From: Kitasatospora albolonga
GTDB taxonomy: Bacteria > Actinomycetota > Actinomycetes > Streptomycetales > Streptomycetaceae
Direction of reading: 5' to 3'
Assembly (NCBI GenBank): GCA_002082585.1
Contig: CP020563.1
Coordinates: 3,776,001 to 3,840,000, forward strand
Length of the DNA: 64,000 bases
Part shown: positions 9,789 to 18,986 of the stretch, one piece after another
Position numbering within the stretch: position 1 is the first letter of the stretch
Layout of the letters: every line of letters begins with the position of its first letter
The notes under the pieces: model-generated
The model's database searches: none
Told to the model about the DNA's origin: nothing
What the model saw: the letters and a program-made list of their open reading frames with translations, nothing else
Position numbers and translations under genes: made by a program

Positions 9789-10478
9789 ATGTTCGCCACC
9801 ACACCCCTGCGCATCGTCGCCGTCTCGGCGGGGCTGAGCCAACCATCCTCCACCCGGCTGCTGGCCGACCGGCTGGCCGCCGCCACCCGGGAGCGCCTCG
9901 CGGCGGACCAGGACCGGAACGACAGGGACGTCGAGGTTCGCGTCATCGAGCTGCGCGACCTCGCCGTGGACATCGCCAACCACCTGGTCAGCGGGTTTCC
10001 CCCGGCCGCGCTGCGGGAGGCGATCGACGCGGTGACGGAGGCGGACGGGCTGATCGCCGTGACGCCCGTGTTCACCGCCTCGTACAGCGGACTGTTCAAG
10101 TCGTTCTTCGACCTGGTCGACCACACCGCGCTGACCGGCAAGCCCGTCGTGATCGCCGCGACGGGCGGCACGGCCCGGCACTCGCTGGTCCTGGAGCACG
10201 CGCTGCGACCGCTCTTCGCCTACCTGCGGGCCGTCACCGTACCGACGTCCGTCTACGCCGCGTCCGAGGACTGGGGCTCCTCCGGTGACACGTACACCGA
10301 GGGGCTGCCCGCCCGCATCCGGCGCGCGGGCGGCGAGCTGGCCTCGGCGGTGCTGGGCCGCACGGTCTCCGGGGCCTCCCGGGCACCGGGCCCGGCCGAC
10401 GGGGAGGAGGCGGCGGCTGAAGGAGAGGACGCGGTCGTCCCCTTCGAGCAGCAGCTCGCGGCCCTGCGCCCGGCCTGA
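9789..10478 (+). CDS. FMN reductase (CE1759 family)
   Basis: A 229-residue flavodoxin-like NAD(P)H:FMN reductase. The N-terminal beta-strand RIVAVSAGLSQPSSTR forms the FMN phosphate loop, VTPVFTASYSGLFKSFFD the second flavin contact, and VIAATGGTARHSLV follows. A poorly conserved acidic tail extends from about 195. It should supply FMNH2 to the monooxygenase encoded 5 nt upstream. The GGAAGGAGGG at the end of the upstream gene acts as RBS, so the two are translationally linked. The universal stress protein gene follows after 115 nt and probably has its own promoter. Confidence 0.87.
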   Translation: MFATTPLRIVAVSAGLSQPSSTRLLADRLAAATRERLAADQDRNDRDVEVRVIELRDLAVDIANHLVSGFPPAALREAIDAVTEADGLIAVTPVFTASYSGLFKSFFDLVDHTALTGKPVVIAATGGTARHSLVLEHALRPLFAYLRAVTVPTSVYAASEDWGSSGDTYTEGLPARIRRAGGELASAVLGRTVSGASRAPGPADGEEAAAEGEDAVVPFEQQLAALRPA

Positions 10479-10593
10479 GCCGATCCGGGCCCCTCCCACC
10501 ACGCCCCTGCCGTAGCCCTGCCCCAGCCCTATTGTCCGGTTTGACTACAGTGAAGGCGGACGCTGTACCGAGCCGTACGAGCTGGAGGCAGAT

Positions 10594-11016
10594 ATGGGCA
10601 GGATCGTCGTGGGTGTCGACGGGTCCGATCCTTCGATCAAGGCGCTGCACTGGGCCGTTCGCCAGGCCGAGCTGACCGGCGACACCGTGGAGGCCGTCAA
10701 CAGCTGGGAGTACCCCGCGACCAGCTGGGCCTCGATGATGCCGGGCCTGCCGGAGGACTTCGACCCGCAGGCGCTGGCGTCCGTCTCGCTCAACGAGGCC
10801 CTGGAGGAGGCCCTGGGCGAGGAGGGGGCCGCCGCGGTCAGCAAGATCGTGGTCATCGGCAACCCCGCCCAGACCCTGCTGGACCGGGCCAGGGGCGCCA
10901 ACCTGCTCGTCGTGGGCGCCCGGGGCCGCAGCGGCTTCAAGGCGACCCTGCTCGGCTCGGTCAGCCTCCACGTCACCCAGCACGCGCCGTGCCCGGTGAC
11001 GGTGGTACGCGGCTGA
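10594..11016 (+). CDS. universal stress protein (UspA family)
   Basis: A 140-residue single-domain Usp. It opens with MGRIVVGVDGSDPS (strand 1 and ATP-contacting Asp) and ends with the ATP-binding pattern G-2x-G-9x-G(S) in VVGARGRSGFKATLLGS, so it is of the ATP-binding type. The protein is likely cytoplasmic and induced by starvation or stress. GCTGGAGGCAG upstream of the ATG is the RBS. A TTGACT at 10541-10546 with a weak -10 17 nt later could be its promoter. The target is unknown. Confidence 0.9.
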   Translation: MGRIVVGVDGSDPSIKALHWAVRQAELTGDTVEAVNSWEYPATSWASMMPGLPEDFDPQALASVSLNEALEEALGEEGAAAVSKIVVIGNPAQTLLDRARGANLLVVGARGRSGFKATLLGSVSLHVTQHAPCPVTVVRG

Positions 11017-11098
11017 GGGAGCCTCCCCGCCCTGTGCGCCGACCGGGTGCCCCGCAAAAGCAGGGGCCGTTGTCAGTGGGGCCTCCTATCGTGTGGTC

Positions 11099-14000
11099 AT
11101 GACCCCTGCTCTGTTCGGGCGCGACCATCCCGCAGGCGTCCTCCGCTCGGAGATCGTCCGGGCCACGGACAGCCACGGCGGTCTCGTGCTGGTGACGGGC
11201 GAGGCCGGAATCGGGAAGACCACCCTCGTCACCGACGCGGCGCACGAGGCGCGGCGGCGCGGGGCGCTGGTGGTCGGCGGTTCCTGCTGGGACTCCGACA
11301 GCACCCCCGGCTACTGGCCCTGGGTGCAGGTGCTGCGCGGGCTGCGCCGCTCCGCCACGGCGGCGGAGTGGGCGGCGGCCCAGGAGGCGTCGGACGGGCG
11401 GCTCGGCATCCTCCTCGGCGACCCCGGGAGCGGCGGCGCGGGCCCCGGCCCGGACGGCGCCGACGGTACGGAGCCGGGGCCCGGCGCGGACGGCGCGGAG
11501 GCGTTCGGGCTGTACGACGCGGTGACCACCGCCCTGGTCACCGTCTCGCAGAGCCGCCCGCTGGTGGTGGTCCTGGACGACCTCCACAGCGCCGACCCGG
11601 CCTCGCTCCGGCTGCTCGAATTCGCCGCCCAGCACGCCTGGTTCGAGCGGCTGCTGCTGGTGGGCACCTACCGGGACGTAGAGGTGGAGGCCCCCGGGCA
11701 CCCGCTCCAGCAGCTGATCCTGCCCCTCGTCTCCCGCGCCTCCGTCACCCTCACGCTGACCGGCCTGGGCCGCGACGAGGTGGGTGCGCTGATGGCCGTG
11801 ACGACGGGCCGTGAGCCCGCGCCGCACCTGGTGGACGAGGTCCACCGGCGCACCGGCGGCAACCCGTTCTTCGTCGAGCAGACGGCCCGGCTCTGGCACA
11901 GCGGCAGCCCCGTGTCCACCATCCCGCCGGGGGTGCGGGAGGCGGTCCGGCAGCGGCTGCGCCTGCTGCCGGACGCGGTCGTCTCGCTGCTGACCACCGC
12001 CGCCGTGCTGGGCCGGGAGTTCCGCCGTCAGGTGCTGGCCGTGGTGCACGGCTCCCCGGTCCCCCAGGTGGAGCGGCTGCTGGAGTCGGCGATCGTCGCC
12101 CGGCTGGTGGTCCCGCACCCCTCCGGGAGCTACGCCTTCGCCCACGACCTGCTGCGCGAGACGCTGTACGCCTCCCTCGGCGACGCCGACACCCGCCGCC
12201 GCCATGCCGATGCCGTACGGGCGCTGGACGCGCACGGCGGGCTCGACGACGCGGTGCGGCCCGGGGACCTCGCCCGCCACGCCCACCTGGCCGGGGCAGA
12301 GCTGGAGCGCGACCGCCGGATCGACCTGCTGCTCGCCGCCGCCGAGGACGCCGGGGGGCGGCTGGCCGACGAGGAGGCCATCGGCCACTACCGCCGGGCC
12401 CTCGCGGTGGCGTCGGGGGAGGAGGGTCCGGAGACGGGCGGTCCGGGGTCGGCCGGGGAGACGGGCGGTCCGGGGTCGGCCGAGGTGACGGGCGGCGCTT
12501 CGGCGCAGGACGCTTCGGGGAAGGACGCTCCGGTGCGGGCCGTGCCGCTCCCCGATCACCGCCGGATCGTGCTGATCTGCCTCGACCTGGGCGAACTGCT
12601 GCGGCACGCCGGGGAGATCGCCGAGGGGGACCGCCTGCTGGACCGGGCGGTGGATCTGGCGCGGGAGCTGGACGAGCCCGAGCTGCTGGCCCGGGTGGCG
12701 ATCACCCTGTACCGCCAGCGCGTCCTGGGCGGCGGTGGCCCGTTCACGGTGACGTTCCTGGGCGAGGTCCACCGCAGGATCACCGGAGAGGACGGGCAGG
12801 ACAGCCTCTCCGCCGACCGGCTCGCCCAGGAGCTGGCCATCCACATCATGGCGCTGGCCCGCAACGGCTCGGACGACGAGGCCCTCGCCTTCTCCCTCTG
12901 GGCACGCCACGACTCCGTATGGGGACTCGGCTCGGCGGTGGAACGGCTGGGGCTGACCGACGAGATGGCCGTCCTCGGCCGGCGCACCCGGAACCTGGAC
13001 ATGGAGCTGCACGCCACGTCCATGCGCTGGGTCGCCCTGCTGGAGCTGGGCGACCCGGGCTTCATCGACCAGTACCACGTCTTCGTCCGGGTCGCCGAGC
13101 GCTCGGATCTCCCCCGGTTCGCCCTGGCCATCACCGTCGACAGCAGCCTGATCGCCTCCCTCCAGGGCCGGTTCGCCGAGGCGGCGGAGGCGCTCCAGGA
13201 CGAGGCCATGGAGGGCAACGACCACGAGTCGTTCAGCTTCATGGCGTGCCATCTGCGCTGGTCCCTGCATCTGCTCCGGGGGCACTTCGCGGAGGCCGAG
13301 AAGATCCTCACCACGCTGCCGGGCAACCGGCATCCGCACCCCGGGCTGCTGGAGGCGCTCACCGCCGTGGAACAGGGCGACGCGGCCCCGGCCCTCCGTC
13401 TGATCGCCGAGCAGTCGGACCGCCCGGCCCCCTACCCCCGGGCGTTCATGCCGCTCTGGCTCCGGCTGCTGGCCCAGACCGCCGCGGCCACCGGCGACCG
13501 GCGGCTCATCGCCCGCGCGGAGGACGAGCTCACCCCCTACACGGGCCAGTGGGTCGTCTCGCTGTACGGGTGCGACATCGGCGGCCCCGTCGACCTCTGG
13601 CTCGGCATGCTCGCCGCCGCCCGCGACGACCGGGACACGGCGGTGGCCACGCTCACCGAGGCCGCCGCATCGGCGGACCGCCTCGGCGCCCGCCCCTGGG
13701 CCGTACGCGCCCGGCTCCACCTGGCCCGCTCCCTGCTCGCCCGCGCGGAGCCGGGCGACCCGGACCGGGCTCGCCTGCTCCTGGCCGAGGGGGAGCGGGA
13801 GGCGGCCGAGCTGGGGCTGCGCCATCTGGCCTCCGAAGCGGCCGCCCTCCGCACGCCCCGGCCGCCCACGGACCACGGGACCACCGCTCCGGAGCCCGCA
13901 CCCCCCACCGTCACGGGCACCGCTCCCGCCGCTGGCGCAACTCCCGCTCCCGCCTCCCCCGGCCCCGCCCCGGCTGCCGCCGAGTTCCGTCGTGACGGGC

Positions 14001-14521
14001 CGGTGTGGCAGCTGCGCTGGGACGGGCGGACCGTGCATGTCCCGGACGCCAAGGGGCTGCGGGACCTGCACAGCCTGCTGGGGCTGCCCGGGACCGACGT
14101 CCCGGCCGTCGAACTGCTCGCCCCCGAAGGCGGCCGTGCGGTCGTGGCCGCCGGACAGCTGGGCGGCGACCCGGTGCTCGACGAGGAGGCCAAGCGCCGG
14201 TACAAGGACCATCTGGACCGGCTGGACGCCGAGATAGACCGCGCGGCGGCACGGGACGACACCCGCCAGGTCGAGGCGTACGACCGGGAGCGGCAGGCCC
14301 TCCTCGACCAGCTGCGCACGGCGGCGGGGCTCGGCGGCCGGACCCGCCGTCTGGGCGACCAGACCGAGCGGGCCCGCAAGACGGTCACCGCCCGCATCCG
14401 CGACACCCTGCGCAAGCTGGACTCCCTCCACCCCGAACTGGCGGCGCACCTGCGGCAGTCCGTGACGACCGGCACCACCTGCGCCTACCGCCCCGACCGC
14501 ACTCCGGAGTGGCGGCTGTGA
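11099..14521 (+). CDS. large AAA/STAND ATPase with TPR-like helical region
   Basis: A protein of 1,140 residues. The N-terminal AAA_16-type NTPase has FGRD at 6-9, Walker A GEAGIGKTT (34-42) and Walker B VVVLDDLHSAD near 155. A long helical, TPR-like section follows, broken by a Gly/Glu/Ala linker near 440-480 and a Pro/Ala/Thr linker near 930-960. A terminal domain of about 180 residues contains an Arg/Asp-rich helix pair (DDTRQVEAYDRERQAL). LuxR/MalT-type regulators share the first two parts, but no C-terminal LuxR helix-turn-helix is present, so direct DNA binding is not shown. The ATG at 11099 is preferred over the GTG at 11093 because TATCGT lies 6 nt before it, consistent with a leaderless mRNA. 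Function unknown. Confidence 0.75.
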   Translation: MTPALFGRDHPAGVLRSEIVRATDSHGGLVLVTGEAGIGKTTLVTDAAHEARRRGALVVGGSCWDSDSTPGYWPWVQVLRGLRRSATAAEWAAAQEASDGRLGILLGDPGSGGAGPGPDGADGTEPGPGADGAEAFGLYDAVTTALVTVSQSRPLVVVLDDLHSADPASLRLLEFAAQHAWFERLLLVGTYRDVEVEAPGHPLQQLILPLVSRASVTLTLTGLGRDEVGALMAVTTGREPAPHLVDEVHRRTGGNPFFVEQTARLWHSGSPVSTIPPGVREAVRQRLRLLPDAVVSLLTTAAVLGREFRRQVLAVVHGSPVPQVERLLESAIVARLVVPHPSGSYAFAHDLLRETLYASLGDADTRRRHADAVRALDAHGGLDDAVRPGDLARHAHLAGAELERDRRIDLLLAAAEDAGGRLADEEAIGHYRRALAVASGEEGPETGGPGSAGETGGPGSAEVTGGASAQDASGKDAPVRAVPLPDHRRIVLICLDLGELLRHAGEIAEGDRLLDRAVDLARELDEPELLARVAITLYRQRVLGGGGPFTVTFLGEVHRRITGEDGQDSLSADRLAQELAIHIMALARNGSDDEALAFSLWARHDSVWGLGSAVERLGLTDEMAVLGRRTRNLDMELHATSMRWVALLELGDPGFIDQYHVFVRVAERSDLPRFALAITVDSSLIASLQGRFAEAAEALQDEAMEGNDHESFSFMACHLRWSLHLLRGHFAEAEKILTTLPGNRHPHPGLLEALTAVEQGDAAPALRLIAEQSDRPAPYPRAFMPLWLRLLAQTAAATGDRRLIARAEDELTPYTGQWVVSLYGCDIGGPVDLWLGMLAAARDDRDTAVATLTEAAASADRLGARPWAVRARLHLARSLLARAEPGDPDRARLLLAEGEREAAELGLRHLASEAAALRTPRPPTDHGTTAPEPAPPTVTGTAPAAGATPAPASPGPAPAAAEFRRDGPVWQLRWDGRTVHVPDAKGLRDLHSLLGLPGTDVPAVELLAPEGGRAVVAAGQLGGDPVLDEEAKRRYKDHLDRLDAEIDRAAARDDTRQVEAYDRERQALLDQLRTAAGLGGRTRRLGDQTERARKTVTARIRDTLRKLDSLHPELAAHLRQSVTTGTTCAYRPDRTPEWRL

Positions 14522-14547
14522 CCCCGTAGGAGCTGTGCCCCCGCAGG

Positions 14548-14620
14548 ACCGGACCGGCAGGCCCCGCACGTAGCACCGGACCGGCAGGCCCCGGACGTGG
14601 CCACCGGACCGGCAGGCCCG
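14548..14620. repeat. three tandem copies of a ~27-bp repeat
   Basis: Copies begin with accggaccggcaggcccc at 14548, 14575 and 14603 (the third is shortened). They fill the gap between the convergent ATPase and ABC permease genes, just before two stem-loops. They carry no ORF and no obvious protein-binding palindrome. Confidence 0.8.
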
Positions 14621-14645
14621 GGGCGGCCCGGCCCACAACGCACCG

Positions 14646-14675
14646 GGCCGCCGCCCGGCACAGCGGGCGGCGGCC
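14646..14675. terminator. 12-bp stem-loop between convergent genes
   Basis: A perfect 12-bp GC stem (14646-14657 with 14664-14675) with a 6-nt loop. It lies downstream of the ATPase gene and of the DrrB-like gene on the opposite strand, so it probably terminates both. There is no T-tract, as is usual in Streptomyces. Confidence 0.75.
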
Positions 14676-14678
14676 TGT

Positions 14679-14705
14679 GAGGCGGGGCAGGTGTCGCCCC
14701 GCCTC
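14679..14705. terminator. second stem-loop between convergent genes
   Basis: A 10-bp stem (14679-14688 with 14696-14705) closing a 7-nt loop, only 3 nt from the previous hairpin and 27 nt from the ABC permease stop. It forms a double terminator with its neighbour. Confidence 0.65.
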
Positions 14706-14731
14706 CCTTCCGGCTGGTCACTCCCAGCTGG

Positions 14732-15589
14732 TCACTTCCGGTTGTAGAGCCGCATCGTCACGAACCCGAAGACCACCATGATCACTCCGGCCCACCCCAG
14801 CGACCAGGCGAGATCGGCCGCCGGCCAGTTGCCCGCCATCAACTCGCGGACCGCCGTGGCCAGGTGGGTGATGGGGCTGTTGTTCACGAACGCCTGGAGC
14901 CAGCCCGGCATCGTCTGCGGGTCGACGAAGACATTGCTGAGGAACGTCAGCGGGAAGATCACCATCATGCTGACGCCCATCACGGACTTCTCCGTGCGCA
15001 GCAGCAGCCCGAACATGGTCCAGATCCACGAGAACGCGAACGAGAACACCAGCAGCAGGGCGACCCCGGCCAGCACCCCGAGCACCCCGCCGCCCGGACG
15101 GAAGCCGATGATCATGCCGACGGTGAGCATCACCACCGAGGCCAGCACATAGCGCAGGACATCGCCGAGGAGATAGCCGACCATCGGCGCGGGCCGCCAG
15201 ATCGGCAGCGTACGGAACCGGTCGAAGACGCCCTTGGTGATGTCGGTGTTGACCGAGACACCCGTGTACATCGTGATCATGATGACGCTCATCACCAGGA
15301 TGCCGGGCAGCAGGAACTGGATGTACTCCTGCGTGGAGCCGGCCAGCGCCCCTCCGAAGAGGTACGTGTACATCAGGACCAGCATGATCGGGAAAGCCGT
15401 CACATCGAAGAGCTGTTCCGGCACGTGCTTGATCTTCAGCATGGCGCGCCAGCCGAAGGTGAGGGAGGCCGACAGCGCGCTGGGCCTCGACGGCCGGTCC
15501 AGGCCGACCAGGAGAGCGGAGAGCCGCTCCTTGTCCGGTGCGGCGAGAACGACGTCGTCCAGCTCCGTCTTGGTGGTCGCGGTGCTCAT
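14732..15589 (-). CDS. ABC-2 type exporter permease (DrrB family)
   Basis: A 285-residue integral membrane protein with about six hydrophobic segments after a roughly 50-residue cytoplasmic N-terminus. The ABC-2 signature region [19 protein letters not shown] lies near the C-terminus, as in DrrB (daunorubicin) permeases. It pairs with the ATPase encoded upstream; the genes overlap by 4 nt (ATGA at 15586-15589), a sign of translational coupling and a fixed subunit ratio. The complex probably exports a hydrophobic compound or lipid. No biosynthetic cluster is adjacent, so the cargo is unknown. Confidence 0.9.
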   Translation of the reverse strand: MSTATTKTELDDVVLAAPDKERLSALLVGLDRPSRPSALSASLTFGWRAMLKIKHVPEQLFDVTAFPIMLVLMYTYLFGGALAGSTQEYIQFLLPGILVMSVIMITMYTGVSVNTDITKGVFDRFRTLPIWRPAPMVGYLLGDVLRYVLASVVMLTVGMIIGFRPGGGVLGVLAGVALLLVFSFAFSWIWTMFGLLLRTEKSVMGVSMMVIFPLTFLSNVFVDPQTMPGWLQAFVNNSPITHLATAVRELMAGNWPAADLAWSLGWAGVIMVVFGFVTMRLYNRK

Positions 15590-16557
15590 GCCGCCACTCC
15601 CTTCTTGTCCGTGAGGGCGAGGAAGACCTCGTCGAGGCTGGGCTGTCCCAGCGAGAAGTTGTCGACCGTGATGCCGGACCGGGCCAGCTCGGCCAGGGCC
15701 CGTGCCGCCTGTTCCGCCGCGCCCCGGTCGGAGCCGTGCGCGTCGATCCGGGCGGTCAGCGCCACCGGGTCCGCGTCCAGCTGGACCGCGGCGTCCAGCG
15801 CGAGGGAGAGCACCCGCTCGGCATCGGGACGCTGGTCGGCGTCGCGCAGCCGCAGATGGACGGTGCCGGAGCCGACGGATGCCTTGAGCTCGCCCTTGGT
15901 GCCCTCGGCGATCACCCGGCCGTGGTCGATCACGGCGATCCGGGAGGCCAGTTGGTCGGCCTCGTCCAGATACTGCGTGGTCAGCAGGACCGTGGTGCCG
16001 TGCGCGACGACCGCGCGCACGATGTCCCAGACCTGGTTGCGGCTGCGCGGGTCGAGTCCGGTGGTCGGCTCGTCCAGGAAGAGCAGATCGGGGGTGTTGA
16101 GGATGGAGGCGGCGATGTCGATACGGCGCCGCATGCCTCCCGAGTAGTTCTTCACCTGCTTGCCCGCCGCCTCGGTCAGCCCGAACCCTTCGAGCAGCTG
16201 GGCCGCCCGGTCGCGGGCCGCAGGCTTGGAGTGCCCGAGGAGCCGGGCGAGCAGGATGAGGTTCTCACTGCCGGTCAGGTCCTCGTCCACCGAGGCGTAC
16301 TGCCCGGTGAGACTGACCCGGGTACGGACCGCGTCGGCCTCCTTCACCACGTCCTTGCCGAACACACGGGCGGAGCCGCCGTCCGGGCGCAGCAGCGTGG
16401 CGAGCATCCGCACCGTGGTGGTCTTCCCGGCGCCGTTGGGTCCGAGGACCCCGTAGACGGTGCCGGTCGGGACGGCGAGGTCGACGCCGTCCACCGCGCG
16501 GTTCTCGCCGAAGACCTTCACCAGCCCCGTGGTCTCGATGGCCAGTTCAGTACTCAT
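15586..16557 (-). CDS. ABC exporter ATP-binding subunit (DrrA family)
   Basis: A 323-residue ATPase. Walker A is [10 protein letters not shown] (about 39-48), the ABC signature YSGGMRRR about 142-149, Walker [13 protein letters not shown] and the switch His in [11 protein letters not shown]. The DrrA-type C-terminal extension of about 90 residues, ending in [17 protein letters not shown], is present and is known in DrrA to contact the permease. The gene is first in a two-gene operon with the DrrB-like permease. The reductase gene upstream on the same strand is 88 nt away and may share a transcript. Confidence 0.93.
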   Translation of the reverse strand: MSTELAIETTGLVKVFGENRAVDGVDLAVPTGTVYGVLGPNGAGKTTTVRMLATLLRPDGGSARVFGKDVVKEADAVRTRVSLTGQYASVDEDLTGSENLILLARLLGHSKPAARDRAAQLLEGFGLTEAAGKQVKNYSGGMRRRIDIAASILNTPDLLFLDEPTTGLDPRSRNQVWDIVRAVVAHGTTVLLTTQYLDEADQLASRIAVIDHGRVIAEGTKGELKASVGSGTVHLRLRDADQRPDAERVLSLALDAAVQLDADPVALTARIDAHGSDRGAAEQAARALAELARSGITVDNFSLGQPSLDEVFLALTDKKGVAA

Positions 16558-16645
16558 GAATCCATTCCTTGTACGTCGTCGTCGATGGGCGTCGGGGGTG
16601 GTGGGTGCGGGCCGGGCCCGGCATCAGGAGAGACATCCGGAGGCA

Positions 16646-17263
16646 TCAGGAGACATAGGGGCGGACCGCCCGCGCCTCGCGCAGGGCCCAGCCCCACCAG
16701 CCGAGCTGGTCGAGCATCAGCCGCACCGCCCGGTCCCGCGCGCAGGCCCCGGCGTGGTCCTCCAGCGGCGTGTGCAGGAAGTCGAGCGCGACCCCGTTGC
16801 GCAGGGTCACCGTGTGCAGCTCCGTGAAGACCGAACGCAGCTGCTCCACCGCGTACAGCCCGGACGAGCCGTGACCGTAGCTCACGAAGCCGACGGGCTT
16901 GGTCTGCCACTCCTCGTACGCGAAGTCGATGGCCTGTTTGAGGGAGGCCGGAAAGGAACGGTTGTACTCCGGGGTGACGACGACGAAAGCCTCGGCCTTC
17001 CCGATCGCCTCGGCGAACTCCGTCATCTGCTCCGTCGCCCGCTCCGGGTAGTGCACGGGGAAGTCGAACTCCGCGAGGTCCAGCACCGCCAGATCGAGCT
17101 CGCCCCGTACCCGAGCCCGCTCCACGAACCAGCGGGCGACCGCGTCACCGATGCGCCCCTCGCGCGTACTCCCGATGATCACCGCGACCCGCAGCGGGTC
17201 CCCGCTCGCCCCGGCCCCGTTCCCGGCCTCCCCGATCGTCCCGGTCTCCCTCTCGTACGTCAT
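16646..17263 (-). CDS. NADPH-dependent FMN reductase / quinone reductase-like flavoprotein
   Basis: A 205-residue flavodoxin-fold protein. The FMN phosphate loop is IIGSTREGRIGD (about 29-40), followed by VVVTPEYNRSFPASLKQAID, the isoalloxazine-binding PEYN motif of the NADPH-dependent FMN reductase/ArsH/ChrR family. The ATG at 17263 is chosen because homology starts just after a short hydrophilic lead and a GGAGGAGCG RBS precedes it. It lies upstream of the drrAB-like pair and may detoxify quinones or electrophiles. The exact acceptor is not predictable. Confidence 0.88.
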   Translation of the reverse strand: MTYERETGTIGEAGNGAGASGDPLRVAVIIGSTREGRIGDAVARWFVERARVRGELDLAVLDLAEFDFPVHYPERATEQMTEFAEAIGKAEAFVVVTPEYNRSFPASLKQAIDFAYEEWQTKPVGFVSYGHGSSGLYAVEQLRSVFTELHTVTLRNGVALDFLHTPLEDHAGACARDRAVRLMLDQLGWWGWALREARAVRPYVS

Positions 17264-17322
17264 CGCCCGCTCCTCCTCCCGCTTCCTCTCCGGCTCCCTC
17301 ACCTCTTGGGCGCCAGACGTCG

Positions 17323-17359
17323 GGGCGCGGCTGCCAGATCCGATCTGGCAGCCGCGCCC
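17323..17359. terminator. perfect 17-bp stem-loop
   Basis: Arms 17323-17339 and 17343-17359 are perfectly complementary around a 3-nt loop. It lies 47 nt downstream of the membrane-protein stop (minus strand) and 60 nt upstream of the FMN reductase ATG. Most likely it is the terminator of the membrane-protein gene. The inner palindrome CTGCCAGAT/ATCTGGCAG could alternatively be an operator. Confidence 0.65.
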
Positions 17360-17406
17360 ACGGCCGGAACGCATGGCTGGAGCGATCCTCGCGACCCGCT
17401 CCGGGG

Positions 17407-17814
17407 TCAGGGCTCCCGCGCGTAGAAGAAGTAGAACGTGGCCAGGAAGACACCCACGCCGACCGCCAGGCCCAGCGCGGTCGACCGCAGCACGCTGGTG
17501 TCCGTGAGGCTCACCAGGAAACCGATCGCGCAGGCGGTCAGCGCTCCGTACGCCACCGCCCGCGGCCCGTGCGACAGGGACCGCTGGACACGGCCCAGCG
17601 CGAAGCAGAGGGCAGCCAGTGCCGCTCCGGAGATCAGGCCGAGCGCGACCTGCCCGCCGGTGCTGGGCCCGCCGTCGCGGCGGATGAACGCGGCGTAGAA
17701 CCCGTAGATGACGCCGAGCACCAGAGGCAGTGCCCAGGCGAGCGGAGTGTGGCGGCGGGGCCGTGCGTGCGCGCGGGCCCCCTTCCGGCCGGGCATGGCT
17801 GCGTGTGTGACCAT
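17407..17814 (-). CDS. four-span membrane protein of unknown function
   Basis: 135 residues: a basic N-terminus (several Arg/Lys in the first 22 residues), then four hydrophobic segments of about 18-22 residues, ending in TFYFFYAREP. The ATG at 17814 is supported by AAGGAG nine nt upstream; an ATG seven codons later is also possible. It shares no operon spacing with a neighbour and is followed by a strong hairpin. No enzymatic motif is visible. Confidence 0.7.
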   Translation of the reverse strand: MVTHAAMPGRKGARAHARPRRHTPLAWALPLVLGVIYGFYAAFIRRDGGPSTGGQVALGLISGAALAALCFALGRVQRSLSHGPRAVAYGALTACAIGFLVSLTDTSVLRSTALGLAVGVGVFLATFYFFYAREP

Positions 17815-17945
17815 CGCGGACAGCTCCTTCCGTCACCCCGTCGCTCGCCCCCGTTCCTCCAGAGCACACCCGCCCGCGCGGCCCGGCAACTCGAACGGCG
17901 TACGGCCCGGAGCGGTCCGGCCCCGTACGCGATTCCCTGGAGGGT

Positions 17946-18815
17946 GTGCGGACCTCTCTCTCAGTGACCCTCTCGGCCGTCCTGCTCGTCCTGCTCACCG
18001 CCCTGGTGCCGTTCAGCGCGCTCTCCGCCTGGGTCGACCTGGAGATCGACGACACGGACCGGTACGTCGCCGCCGTCTCCCCGCTCTCCTCCGACCCGGC
18101 GGTGCGGAGCACCGTCGCGGATCTGGTCACCGACGAGGCGATGCGGCAGATCGACCTCGGCCCGCTCCAGGACACGGTCCGGGACTTCCTGCACGAGACC
18201 GTCCGCTCGTTCACCACCACCGAGACCTTCCGCACCGCCTGGGACACCGCGAACCGGACCGCCCACCAGGCCGTGACCGCCGCGCTGGACGGCGACAGCG
18301 GCGAGGAGGTGACCATCGATCTGGGGCCGGTGATCGATCAGGTCAAGCAGGATCTGGTGCGCCAGGGGGTGCCGTTCGCGGATCAGATCCCCGTCCAGCG
18401 GACGGAGATCACGGTGATCGGCGCGGACCGGGCGGACGCTCTCAGGGACTCGTTCCACTGGCTGCGGTACTGCAGCATCTGGCCGGCCGTCGCCACCCTC
18501 GTCCTCCTGGTGCTGGTGGTCGGCATCGCGACGGTACGGGGAGGGCTCCGGGCCGCCCTGACCGCCACGACGGCCGTCGGCGCCGGGTTCGTGCTCGGGG
18601 CGATCGTGCTGCGCGTCCTGGTGGCGGTGGGCCGCGGCCGGGTGCTGGACGAGGTGCCCGGCAGCGACCGGGACGCGGCGGCAGCGGTGGTCGACGCCCT
18701 GACCGCCTCGCTGCGGACCACGGTGTGGGTGGTGCTGGTGGTCGGCGCGGTGCTGCTGGTGGGGGCGGTGGTGGCCCGGGTGCTGCTGGGACGCCGGAAG
18801 GCCCGGCGGGGGTGA
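17946..18815 (+). CDS. hypothetical membrane-anchored protein with extracytoplasmic domain
   Basis: 289 residues. An N-terminal hydrophobic helix (about 6-27) is followed by about 140 hydrophilic residues (from WVDLEIDDTDRYV) that should lie outside the cell. Two or three closely spaced transmembrane segments come near the C-terminus (about 180-285), ending in a basic GRRKARRG tail. Streptomyces genomes contain similar proteins of unknown function. The GTG at 17946 lies only 1 nt after GGAGGG, too close for a normal RBS; a GTG six codons later or a leaderless start is possible. Confidence 0.7.
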   Translation: MRTSLSVTLSAVLLVLLTALVPFSALSAWVDLEIDDTDRYVAAVSPLSSDPAVRSTVADLVTDEAMRQIDLGPLQDTVRDFLHETVRSFTTTETFRTAWDTANRTAHQAVTAALDGDSGEEVTIDLGPVIDQVKQDLVRQGVPFADQIPVQRTEITVIGADRADALRDSFHWLRYCSIWPAVATLVLLVLVVGIATVRGGLRAALTATTAVGAGFVLGAIVLRVLVAVGRGRVLDEVPGSDRDAAAAVVDALTASLRTTVWVVLVVGAVLLVGAVVARVLLGRRKARRG

Positions 18816-18894
18816 CCGGAGGGCGGCGTACGGCTGGGCGGAGGTGATCGGAGGGCGTACGGCCGGACAGAACGCCCGGCACCGCCCGTACGGA

Positions 18895-18910
18895 TGTTTC
18901 ACGTGAAACA
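18895..18910. promoter_or_regulatory. parS site (ParB-binding)
   Basis: TGTTTCACGTGAAACA is a perfect 16-bp palindrome containing the 14-bp Streptomyces parS consensus GTTTCACGTGAAAC. ParB loading here helps condense and segregate the origin region. It lies in the intergenic space between the convergent membrane-protein and S4-protein genes. Confidence 0.93.
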
Positions 18911-18986
18911 CCGGGACAGAACCCGCCCCCGCACGGGTGACCGCCGACCGGCTCAGAGCCCCGGGCGGCCCGGAGTCCCAGGCCGA

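Noticed and set aside
10973..14638. 1,221-codon minus-strand frame opposite the STAND ATPase gene
   Set aside because: No domain, Gly/Arg-rich, and the plus-strand protein has clear Walker motifs.
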